Source: Gari tellinella
Taxonomy: Eukaryota > Mollusca > Bivalvia > Cardiida > Psammobiidae
Assembly (NCBI GenBank): GCA_922989275.2
Contig: OV277861.1
Location: 27,806,479-27,870,478 of the forward strand
Reading direction: 5' to 3'
Length of the DNA: 64,000 bases
Shown: in pieces, positions 24,601 through 36,600 of the stretch
Position numbering within the stretch: position 1 is the stretch's first letter
Layout: each line of letters begins with the position of its first letter
Program-made: the position numbers and the translations under genes
The notes under the pieces: generated by a model
What the model was told of the DNA's origin: nothing
The model's input: the letters and a program-made list of their open reading frames with translations, nothing else
Databases searched by the model: none

Positions 24601-27600
24601 CCAGTGGGTGGGGTGGATAAGTAAAAACTTAATCATTACTGGTCCATTTACATGACCGTAATCATGGGTACCAGGTGAGCGATTTAGGGCCGCATGCGGC
24701 TCTTGTTAGTGGAGGTTTTACAGTTTTCTTAAAAAAGATTCAATGTAGCTACCATGTAAGTTTTTGTGTGATTTGCAGGTTGTTCGAATAGATCCCTCTA
24801 AAAAGACAGTGTCTCTGGATGATGGAAGAAAGATTGGTTATGACAAATGTCTCATTGCTACAGGTAACAAACCATGCTACTGTATACAGTAAAACCTCTC
24901 TTATATGACCACTAAAAAAGAAGGATAGTGGATATATAAAATACAGGCGACAGCTTAAAGCAAGGTGACAGTATAACAGAAAGCTCCTACAGGAGCTTTT
25001 TCTTTTACTGTCACCTTGCTTTAACTCTTTACTCCCTGAAACTTCAAATGGACAATCCGAGTTTCAATTTTAGTCTAGTCCATTTCTGACTTTTAAGGGT
25101 TGTTTTTGGCAATGTTCTGCATTATGGCAATCAGTTTAGACCCAGATCAAAGGGCTCCTTTCGGAGCCCTCTGATCTGGATCTCATGCTTCCCAACTTTT
25201 TTAGCTCACCTGGCACGTAGTGCCAAGGTGAGCTATTTTGATTATCCTGTGTCCTCCATCGTTCGTCGTCAACAATTTCTTTGAACAACATCTCCTCTGA
25301 AACCACTGGATGGATTTTTACCAAACTTGGCAGGAATGATCCTTATATGGTCCTCTTTCAAAGTTGTTCAAACATTTCCGGTCCGTTGCATATCTAGGTC
25401 AAAGGAGCTAAAAATAGATTATTTCAATGAAAACTTAAAAAATCTTATCTGAAACTACAGTACCCTAAGCTTAGATATTTGGCACAAAGCTTCGTCTTTA
25501 GGTCCTCTATCAAGATTGTTCAAATTATGTACCTGGGGTTAAAAATGACCCCGCCCTGGGGGTCGTAATTTTACATAGAGTTATGTAGTGAAATCTTCAA
25601 ACATCTTTATCTCTGAAACTAATATGGTCAGAGCTTTGATATTTGGCATGATGACACTTCTAGAAGCCCTTAACCAATATTGTAAATATGGTTCCGGTCT
25701 GTTGCACATCTAGGTCACAGGAGCTAAATATAGATTTTTTCAATGAAACCTTAAAAAATATTCTTGTCTTAAACCACAGTACCCTGAGCTTACATTTTTG
25801 GCACAAAGCATCATCTTTAGGTCCTCTATCAAGATTGTTCAAGTTATGCTCCTGGGGTTAAAACTGCCAAGGCGCTAGGGGTCACAGTTTTACATAGAGT
25901 TATGTAGTGAAATATTCTTCACATAGAGTTATGTAGTGAAATTTTCTTCTCTGAAGCTACTATAGCAAGAGCTTTGATATTTTGCATAGTGACACTTTTA
26001 GATGTTCTTTACCAATACTGCTGAAATGGTTCAAGTTTGTTGCATATCTGGGTCATATTAGCTAAAAATAGATTTTTTTCAATAAAAAGTCTTCCTGTCT
26101 GAAACCAACCATGTAAAAAATATTTGACAGCACACTTAATTTTCAATTTCATCAGCAAGATTTTTGAAATTATGTCTCTGGGGTGAAAAGTGATCCCTTC
26201 CCAGGGGTCATGTGACCCTTGTGTTGGTTTTTCCAGGTGAGCGATATTTAGGCCCGCATGGGCCTCTTGTATAGTACATAAACTTGCTCAGTTTATTAGT
26301 ACTGTTTTCACCTCTCCATGGATCTTGTAAGGTAGACATGAGTAGTAGTACATGTATTTACTATTTAGTCACTATTAAGCTATTAACATCGTATGTACTG
26401 CCAGCTTTTTGTCATTTTGACGTTTTCTCCCAAATATATTCAATTCTTTTTCCAATCTGTGAAGTCAAATCTCTGTGATATTCAATTATTTTCTAATTCT
26501 GTGCAGTGAAGTCTTCTTAGGTGTCGGTGGTCCAGTGGTAAGGACGCTCGACTAGGAAGCGAGAGGTTCCTGGTTCGAGCCCTGTCAGGATCACTGAAAT
26601 TTTTCTGAGCAAAAAATTAACCCTACATTGCTCCACTTCACCCAGGTGATTTAAATGGGTACCTGAGAGGGAAATAAGTCAATGTGTCATGGTAGTTATA
26701 GTGCCGTATGTAAATGGCCAACTTGTGACTCGATGAACAGGGAGGTAATTGTAAAAGTCGGAAGAATATGACATGTAAATTTCAGACTTGATAAACCTAT
26801 CACCTTCACCTTTTACCTTTTCTATCACCCCCTGCATTTCATTCTTTGTTTTCTGCATGAAATTTTGAAAACAAAAGTCCGACACGGATCACAATTCATG
26901 TGAATGTCCTATAAAAATTGTAATACCACTTTCAGTTTGTCTGTTCAAAGTGACTAAATAAAAACAAATCCTATAACATTCGCGAGTATCTGTGGTCGAA
27001 TTTTATACCTGTAATTCATTTATTTCATTAATGTAACATAAGCCTATGCTTTTAGAACAAAAGGGAAGAAAAGTCGTGAAACAAATTCCTCGCCGATAAA
27101 ACTAGCTGTCATTTCTCAACACATGAAGTGAAAATAGTTTATGTCAATGTCAATAATTACCCTATGTATCAGTGAAAATAAGTGTCAAGCTATGCAGAAT
27201 GACAGTTGTCGGTTAATACTTACATAAAATACCCCAAAACATTAGCATGGAATTACACTGGTCAACGAAAATCTACTTTCATTTTCAACGGAAGCGCGTC
27301 CTTGGTTTTAGATAAATCATTCGTATCTTGACTATCCTCGGATGTTATCGTTGAGTTTAATGACTGGTTTCGCATAACCACTGACTGTACCAGTCTACTT
27401 TTACAAAACTGTCAAAGAGGGAAACGGTATCTGCCATGGGAGATGTAGAAAGTTATTCAAGCGAAACTGCTCTTCGCCAAGGCAACCGGCAGGCGGCACC
27501 ACTTTAAAAAGGGGTTCCCCCAATTATTAAAGCTTTGTCGCTGTTTTAATCCCCTAATCATAAAATGACCAACCCCTAGACCGCCTGCAGCTGGTATACA

Positions 27601-30600
27601 CACACTGCTGACCTATGACACGATCTCATATGGCAATTGTTGTACAGTAGGACCTGTAAACAGCGACGTTTACAGATGTCGGCTTTAATTTCAAGGTATG
27701 AAATTACTTTTTGACGGAAATTAGGCAGTCAACTTTCAATTTATCAAAAGACATACACCTAATTCCGATTTTTTTTTTCAAATCGGGTTTTTAGTCAAAT
27801 AATCGGGGTAGTCGGGTTTTGTCTTCAGAATCGGGAGACTCCCGACGAGATCAGGGGAGTTGGGAAGCATGGGATCTTCACTGTTTGCATAGAACAAGTG
27901 CCCTTTGCACAAATATACTGTTTGAATAGGATGCCTATATGCGGGACTAGGGTTCAAAGGGTTAAGCAGTCACCTGCCTTAACCCTTTCCTCCCTGAAAC
28001 TTTAAATGGACAATTCCAGTTTCGATTTTTGTCTAGTCCATTTCTAGCTTTTAAGAGTTGTTTTTGTCAATTTTGGCATTACTGACAAACAGTGAAGACC
28101 CTGATCAGAGGGCTCCTTTCGGAGCCCTCTGATCTGGGCCTTCACTGTTTGCACAGGACAAGTGTACTATTCGCATGTTCACTGTTTGAAAAGACGCCTA
28201 TATGCGGGACTAGGGTTCAAAGGGTTAAAGTTAAACACCTAATAAATAACAAATGTTAATGGCCGTTATAGAGAGGTTTTACTGTATATGTAGTCAAATT
28301 AGTATATATTAACCCTTTAACCCTTTGAACCCTTGTCCCGCATATAGGCGTCCTTTTCAAACAGTGCACATGTGAATAGTACACTTGTCCTGTGCAAACA
28401 GTGAAGACCCAGATCAGAGGGCTCCGAAAGGAGCCCTCTGATCAGGGTCATCACTGTTTGTCATAATGCCAAACATTGACAAAAACAACCCATACAAGTC
28501 TGTTCAAATAGACTAAACTAAAATGGAAACTGGAATTGTCCATTTAAAGTTTCAGGGAGGAGAGAGTTTAAAATTAAACTCATAGCCTGTTTATAGTTTT
28601 GATGACAGTGGTGCACTTAAAACAGGTTGAAAGTAAAGCAGAATGTGCCAGGGGGTACGATTGTCAAAATAGTCCCAGCCTGTTCTCGCAACAGTTGAAG
28701 ATTTTTTCCATTAAACGTTAAATATCTGATACCTTGGATTTTTATCAACACTATACATGAGAACTACCCGTTAGGTCTCACAGATGTTGCAAGCATCACC
28801 AAAATATTTTTTCCTGTAACTCACATTCGTTTCAAATTTTTGTTAAATCGAAGGGTCTTTGAATATCATTTATGGACAGTAAAAAAAAGGAATCAAACTT
28901 AATTTTGTATAAACAAAACACAGTCTTGGTGAAAATTTTGGATTGCTCAGCAGGTGGGTCTTCTCAGAAGATGTTAAGGTTTATTAAAAATATCATCAAA
29001 GTTTTTGTTTTGATTCAACATGAATGCACAAAGTTGTTTCCTATAGAGCTTACCAGGGATTGAAAGTTGAAGTCATTGTCTAGAGGTCAATTTTACAAGA
29101 ACAGTATTGCATGAAGTGCCATTTACAATATTCCAGTATGATTATGTCATTTCTATAATACTTAAGAATACCACACTTTTTGTTTTGTAACAGTTTATTT
29201 TAGCCTCACGAGTTAAGAAAATCAGCAAGTACTCTTTTATTTTTTCATTTCACTCTATTAATTTGGAAGAAAGGAGTGAAGTACCGGATTTACCATTTCT
29301 TATCTGGGGCACTGCTCTAAGCATATCAAATTTCCCTCCCCATAACAATTCCCTCTGAACAATACAGTGGAGAATCTGTTATTCTTTCCCGTTTAAACGC
29401 AAACGTACGCAAACGCAAAGCACTAAAACGTAGAAAAGAACAACTTTTGGACAATTCTAATAATTCTTGTTTATCTTGGTGGCAAACAGTTTGGAGCCTG
29501 ATCAGGCGCCGGGTTACCCGGCGTCTGATCTGGCTCCAAACTGTTTGCGCTGCAAATAATAGTTTTAGCGTAAACGCGTTTATTGGGAAAGAATAACAGA
29601 TTCTCCACTGTACACGCAATCTCTGTCTCCCAATGGGTGTTATTGTAGAGGTTGGGTACTGTATATTGTTAAGTACAAATGTATAATAAATGTTCTTGCT
29701 TTCTTTGGAACAGGTGGAAAACCTAAAAATTTACAAGTGTTTGAGAATGCAAGCAAAGAGGTTAAAGATAGGACAACACTGTTTAGAAATGTAAGTACAA
29801 GTGCACTTGCATAGTGGAGGCATAAAGGAGAAAATCATATGAAATAAGTGGTTTACCCACTCTTACATGAACCCTGTCAGGGCTGCCATAGCTTGATCTT
29901 GAGAAACCCTAAGATTTCCAAATGTTATATTTTTCAAGCACGATTACTTAAAGGCAGGTTGAAAGTAAAGCAGAATGCACCTTAATCCGTTCCCCCATAA
30001 ATACGCCTTTAATTTATTCCTCCACTGAAGAAATTTGTTTCAAATTATACCTTTATAAATATATATACCCTAAGAAATATTTTCTTTGTCCTAGCAGATG
30101 TTAGATTAAAGCAGGCTGAGTCACATTCTGCTTTACTTTCAACCTGCTTTAAGTGGTCACATGTTTTCAAAACTAGAAATAGGCTATAGGGTAATGGGTT
30201 AAGGAGAAAATCATATGAAATAAGTGGTTTACCCACTCTTACATGAACCCTGTCAGGACTGCCATAGCTTGATCTTGAAAATCCCTAAGATTGCCAAATG
30301 TTATATTTTTCAAGCATGATTACTTAACCCTTTACCTGATAGCCTATTTCTAGTATTGAATATAGGTGATTACTTAAAGCAGGTTGAAAGTAAAGCAGAA
30401 TGCGCCTTAAGGCTTTCAGCCTGCTTTAAGCTGTCATGTGCTTGAATATAGAAAATAGTCCCTATAATATATATGCATGACTGATTAAGTTGGAACTTTT
30501 TTCTTCAGCGGAGGAATAGATAGTATTCGCTAAAAGGCGCTTCTATGGGGTAAAGGGTTAAGAGCAGGTTGAAAGTAAAGCAGAGTGCGCCTTAAGGCTG

Positions 30601-33600
30601 ATTCTGCTTTACTCTCAGCCTGCTTTAAGCTACCACCTGCTAGGATAAATATCGGGAGAATTCAGCCCTGCCCTGTACAGCAATATTCCAACACTCTAGA
30701 TCCTGATAAGATGTTCAGTCACTAGATGTCTGATCTGGATCCAAACTGTTTGAAAATGCTGCCAGGTCATGCAGTATTTGGGTAGATTTTATAAACAACA
30801 TACAGTAGAACCCCTCTATTACGACCACTAAGTTGTGCCAAATATTAGTTGTTTAAGACAGGTGACTGCTTAAAAGTGAAAAAGAAAGCTCCTACAGGAG
30901 CTTTTTGTTTCACTTTCACATTGCTTTAAGCTGTCACCTGTTGTTTATACGGACAATTAGCCTTTTTAGCTCACCTGGCACGAAGTGCCAAGGTGAGCTT
31001 TTAGGATCACTGGATGTCCGTCGTCCGTTGTCCGTCCGTCCGTCCGTCCGTCTGTCCGTCCGTTCACAATTGGTTCGTTAACACTCTAGCGGCTACAAAT
31101 TTCATCCGATCTTCATAAAACTTCTTGACAATGTTTGTCTTGATAAAATCTAGGTCAAGTTTGAATGTGGGTCATGTCGGGTCAAAAACTAGGTCACTAG
31201 GTCAAATCATAGAAAAATCTTGTTAACACTCTAGAGGCTACAAATCTTATTGGATCTTATTGAAACTAAGTCAAAATGTTTGCCTCATTGATATATAGGT
31301 CAAGTTCGAATATAGGTTATGCTTGGTCAAAAACTAGGTCACTAGGTCAAATCATAGAAAAACCTTGTTAACACTCTAAAGGCTACAAATCTCATTGGAA
31401 TTTAATGCATCCTAGTCAGAATGTTTGCCTCATTGATATCTAGGTCAAGTTCGAATATGGGCCATGTCATGTCAAAAAATAGGTCACTAGGTCAAATCAT
31501 AGGAAAACCTTGTTTACACTCTATAGGCTACAAATCTCACATTATCTTCATGAAACTTGGTCAAAATGATTGCCTTATTCATATCTAGGTCAAGTTCAAA
31601 TATGGGCCATGTCCGGTGAAAAACTAGGTCACTAAGTCAAATCATAGAAAACCCTTGTTAACACTCTAGAGGCTTCAAATCTCATTGGATTTTAATGAAA
31701 CTTGTTCAGAATGTTTGCCTACAGGTAATTGATATCTAGGATAAGTTCGAATATGGGTCATGTCGGATCAAAATTTAGGTCACTAGGTCAGATCAAAGAA
31801 AAACATTGTTAACCCTCTAGAGGCTACAAATCTCATTAGATCTGAATGAAATATTGCCAGAATGTTTGCCTACATCAAATTTAGGTCAAAATCAAATGTG
31901 GATTGTATCTGGTCAGAAACTAGGTCAAATCATAGAAAAATCTTGTTAACACTCTAAAGGTTGATTGTGGGTCATGTCCAGTCGTAATTTAGGTCACTAT
32001 AGGTCATGTTTACATGGTGTACCAGGTGAGCGATTTAGGGCCATGGTGGCCCTTGTTTTAATGGTCATAATAGAGAGGTTCTACTGTATTATGGTAAATA
32101 AAGTTGAAATTCTTGTCTGCACTAAACCCTATGGTACAACTACTCACTAGAATTACCAGACTAACCTTGCAAGACATTTTATCACATTAATCCATTGATG
32201 CACATTTTAAAGTATTTAATTTATTCCTCCACTGAAAATAAATGGTTCAAATTTATGCAGTTATACCCAGTTAAATAAATGTATCGTAAGAAATATTTTC
32301 GATATTCTAGCAGATTGTAACTTAAAACAGGCTGAAGTAAAGTAAAGGCAGGTTTTTGTAACCCAAAAAAATCAAAACTTTGTGCGGTCGCAGAAAATAC
32401 TTTGAGTGCAACATATGGCGGCCGTAAGAATTTGGCTGGTAAATTGGTACTTGCCGCAGAAATAATTTGCTGTGAGGCCATTGCAGCAAATGTGAGCAAA
32501 GGGTTACTTTCATCCTGCTTTAAGTGGTCACTTATATTAAAAACTAGAGATAGACTATGGAGTAAAGGGTTAATAATTTAGGGTTTAGTATAGAAATAAG
32601 ATAGAAAATGCTGTTTACTACTGCGTTCCCTCTCTACTACGACACCCAATGGGAGACAACAATTATGTGCGTTTTTAGCTCACCTGAGCCAAAGGCTCAG
32701 GGTGAGCTATTGGGATGGCCCTGTGTCCGGCGTTGTTAGTCGTCCGTCGTCGTTAACAATTGCTTCAAATGACATCTCCTCCTATACGGCTTGACAGAAT
32801 TCAACCAAACTTTACAGAAATGTTCCTTGGGTCAAGCTCTTTCAAATTTGTTCAAAGAATTATATAAACAATGCAGAACTCTGGTTGCCATGGCAACCAA
32901 AGTGAAAAAATAAGGAATTCTTAAAAAATCTTCTTGTCAAAAACTGGAAGGGCCAGAGCTTACATATTTGGCACATAGCATTATCTACTGGTCCTCTATC
33001 AAGTTTGTTCAAATTATGCCCCTGGGGTCAAAATTGGCCCCGCCCCGGGGGTCACAGATTTACATAGAGTTATATAGTGAAATTTTCAAACGTCTTCCCA
33101 TCTGAAACTAATGTGGCCAGAGCATTGATATTTGGCATAGTGACACTTCTAGATGTCCTATACGAAAATTGTTCAAATGGTTCTGGTCAGTTGCATAACT
33201 AGGTCACAGGAGCTAAAAATAGATTTTTTTTCATTGAAAACTTAAAAAATCTTCTTGTCTGAAACTACAAGGGCCTGAGCTTAGATATTTGGCACATACC
33301 ATCACCTACAGGTCCTCTATTTAGTTTGTTCAAATTATGCCCCTGGGGTCGAAATTGGCCCCGCCCCGGGGGTCACAGTTTTACAAAGAGTTATATAGTG
33401 AAATTTTCAATGTCTTCTTATCTGAAACTAATATGGCCAGAGCTTTGATATTTCGTATGGTGACACTTCTAGATGTCCTAAACCAAAATTGTTCAAATGG
33501 TTCTGGTCGGTTGCATAACTAGGTCACAGGAGCTAAAAATAGATTTTTTTCAATGAAAACTTAAAAAATCTTCTTGTCTGAAACTACAAGGGCCAGAGCT

Positions 33601-36600
33601 TAGATATTTGGCACATACCATCGCCTACAGGTCCTCTATCAAGTTTGTTCAAATTATGCACCTGGGGTCAAAATTGGCCCCACCCCTGGGGTCACAGTTT
33701 TACATAGAGTTATATAGAGAAAATTTGAAACGTCTTGACTTCTCTGACACTAATATGGCCAGAGCTTTTATATTCGGTATGGTGACACTTTTAAATATAC
33801 TTTACATAATTTGTTCAAATTGTTCGGGTCTGTGCATATCTAGGTCAGTCCTGGACCTAAATTATTATCACCATTTTTTCAGCTATTTTCTCAGGTCAGC
33901 GAAATATGCCCCATGGGGCTCTTGTTTGGAGGGAGTTGCTATAGCGAGGAAAATCTGCTTACATTTGCAATCAGCTTGAATCCAGATCAGACGCAGCAGC
34001 GTCTGATCTGGATTCAAGCTGTTTGTTACTCCTCAGGAAGTTGTTTCTGTGAAAATGTCCATTATGTAACTTTGATAAAAGTAGCAGACCACAGTTTTAA
34101 GCAGTCGATATTACAGCAGTAAAAGCCATAAACATGATTGTCCTGTTTAGGGAACTGCGACAAGTGTCGTTGTAAGGAGGGAGTCGTTGTTGGGAGGGCC
34201 CTTGTAGAGAGGGAGCACTGTATCTCTGTTTTCCTGTCCTATTACTCTGACCAATGTCTTTGTTTTTCTTTACTGCAGTATGAGGATTCTGCCAAATTAT
34301 TAGAGCTGGCGGAGAAAGTGGAGTCCATAGCTGTGATAGGTGGTGGATTCCTGGGCAGTGAGCTCTCCATAGGCCTTGCATATAGAGGTATAACAACCAG
34401 TCTATTTCACAGCCGCTCATAACCAGTCTGTTTCCTTGTCACTCATGACCAGTCTGTTTTGTCACTCATAACCAGTCTATTTCAAAGTCGCTCATAACCA
34501 GTCTGTTTCCTTGTCACTCATAACCAGTCTGTTTCCTTGTCACTCATAACAAGTCTGTTCCAAAGTGCTCATTACCAGTCTGTTTCCTTGTCACTCACAA
34601 CAAGTCTGTTTCCTTGTCACTCATAACCAGTCTATTTCAAAGTCGCTCATAACCAGTCTGTTTCCTTGTCACTCATAACAAGTCTGTTTCCTTGTTACTC
34701 ATAACAAGTCTATTTCAAAGTGCTCATTACCAATCTATTTCAAAGTCTCTCATAACCTGTCTGTTTCCTTGTCACTCATAACCAGTCTGTTTCCTTGTCA
34801 CTCATAACCAGCCTATTTCAAAGTGCTCATTACCAGTCTGTTTCCTTGTCACTCATAACCAGTCTGTTTCCTTGTCACTCATAACCAGTCTGTTTCCTTG
34901 TCACTCATAACCAGTCTGTTTCCTTGTCACTCATAACTAGTCTGTTTCCTTGTCACTCATAACAAGTCTGTTTCCTTGTCACTCATAACCAGTCTGTTTC
35001 CTTGTCACTCATAACTAGTCTGTTTCCTTGTCACTCATAACAAGTCTGTTTCCTTGTCACTCATAACCAGTCTGTTTCCTTGTCACTCATAACCAGTCTA
35101 TTTCACAGCCGCTCATAACCAGTCTGTTTCCTTGTCACTCATAACCAGTCTGTTTCCTTGTCCCTCATAACAAGTCTCTTTCAAAGTGCTCATAACAAGT
35201 TTGTTTCCTTGTCACTCATAACAAGTCTGTTTCCTTGTCACTTATAACATGTCTGTTTCCTTGTCACTCATAACCAGTCTGTTTCCTTGTCACTCATAAC
35301 AAGTCTGTTTCCTTGTCATTCATAACAAGTCTGTTTCCTTATCACTCATAACCAGTCTGTGTTTCTTTGTCACTCAAAACCAGTGTGTTTCCTTGTCACT
35401 CATAACCAGCCTGTTTCCTTGTCACTCATAACCAGTCTTTTTCAAAGTCGCTCATAACAAGTCTGTTTCCTTGTCACTCATAACAAGTCTGTTTCCTTGT
35501 CACTCATAACAAGTCTATTTGAAAGTGCTCATTACCAGTCTGTTTCCTTGTCACTCATAACCAGTCTTGTTTCCTTGTCACTCATAACCAGTCTGTTTCC
35601 TTGTCACTCATAACCAGTCTGTTTCCTTGTCACTCGTAACAAGTCTGTTTCCTTGTCACTCATAACCAGTCTGTTTCCTTGTCACTCATAACCAGTGTGT
35701 TTCCTTGTCACTCATAACCAGGATGTGTTTCTTTGTCACTCATAACCATTCTGTTTCCTTGTCACTCATAACAAGTCAGTTTCCTTGTCACTCATAACAA
35801 GTCTGTTTCCTTATCACTCATAACCAGTCTGTGTTTCTTTGTCACTCATAACCAGTGTGTTTCCTTGTCACTCATAACCAGCCTGTTTCCTTGTCACTCA
35901 TAACTTGTCTTTTTCAAAGTCGCTCATAACAAGTCTGTTTCCTTGTCACTCATAACAAGTCTGTTTCCTTGTCACTCATAACAAGTCTATTTGAAAGTGC
36001 TCATTACCAGTCTGTTTCCTTGTCACTCATAACCAGTCTTGTTTCCTTGTCATTCATAACCAGTCTGTTTCCTTGTCACTCATAACCAGTCTGTTTCCTT
36101 GTCCCTCATAACAAGTCTCTTTCAAAGTGCTCATAACAAGTTTGTTTCCTTGTCACTCATAACAAGTCTGTTTCCTTGTCACTTATAACATGTCTGTTTC
36201 CTTGTCACTCATTACCAGTCTGTTTCCTTGTCACTCATAACCAGTCTGTTTCCTTGTCACTCGTAACAAGTCTGTTTCCTTGTCACTCATAACCAGTCTG
36301 TTTCCTTGTCACTCATAACCAGTGTGTTTCCTTGTCACTCATAACCAGGATGTGTTTCTTTGTCACTCATAACCATTCTGTTTCCTTGTCACTCATAACA
36401 AGTCAGTTTCCTTGTCACTCATAACAAGTCTGTTTCCTTATCACTCATAACCAGTCTGTGTTTCTTTGTCACTCATAACCAGCCTGTTTCCTTGTCACTC
36501 ATAACCAGTCTTTTTCAAAGTCGCTCATAACAAGTCTGTTTCCTTGTCACTCATAACAAGTCTGTTTCCTTGTCACTCATAACAAGTCTATTTGAAAGTG

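Larger units (their letters stand above)
23585..24723. mobile_element. Family D MITE interrupted by a family 1 element
   Basis: The left end CAGTAAAACATCTATGACC is preceded by TA. The hairpin pairs AAGGTGACAGTTAAACAGAA with TTCTGTTTTACTGTCACCTT. After TTATAGCCTTT a family 1 element enters (23738) and leaves at 24707, followed by AGTGGAGGTTTTACAG, the shortened family D right end. Confidence 0.65.
25183..27868. mobile_element. 2.7-kb TIR element with 6-bp target duplication
   Basis: The ends CATGCTTCCCAACT and AGTTGGGAAGCATG are perfect 14-bp inverted repeats, flanked by GGATCT on both sides (25177-25182, 27869-27874). It contains a family 1 copy immediately inside its left end and a tRNA-derived SINE. 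Its right end has CCCGATTT/AAATCGGG-type inverted motifs (AATCGGGAGACTCCCGACGA). No long open frame; probably nonautonomous. Its superfamily is unknown to me. Confidence 0.75.
25021..27965 (-). mobile_element. Family A MITE split by a TIR element
   Basis: Reads TTAACTCTTTACTCCCTGAA to the hairpin (GGGCTCCTTTCGGAGCCC) and GATCTGGATCT at 25182, then continues after 27868 with GGATCTTCACTGTTTGCATA and ends TAGGGTTCAAAGGGTTAA. Joined in thought it has normal family A length and order. Confidence 0.75.
24887..28284. mobile_element. Family D MITE with several nested insertions
   Basis: The ends CAGTAAAACCTCTCTTATAT and GAGAGGTTTTACTG have TA on both sides (24885-24886, 28285-28286). The family D body is interrupted at a TTAA (25021) by a family A copy that itself carries a 2.7-kb insertion, and again at 27979 by another family A copy. 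Between them only TTAAGCAGTCACCTGCCTTAA of family D remains (27962-27982). Confidence 0.7.

Noticed and set aside
26519..26592. Functional tRNA-Pro(AGG) gene
   Set aside because: A and B boxes are perfect but the acceptor and T stems do not pair, and a SINE-type core follows; a SINE head is more likely.
33608..33979. 123-codon frame in a family 1 element
   Set aside because: Same text recurs in other family 1 units with frame-breaking differences, so it is repeat sequence and not a transposase.
34097..34420. 107-codon minus-strand frame over exon h
   Set aside because: Overlaps the conserved AIFM1 exon in antisense; the sense frame has the conserved NADH motif and splice sites.
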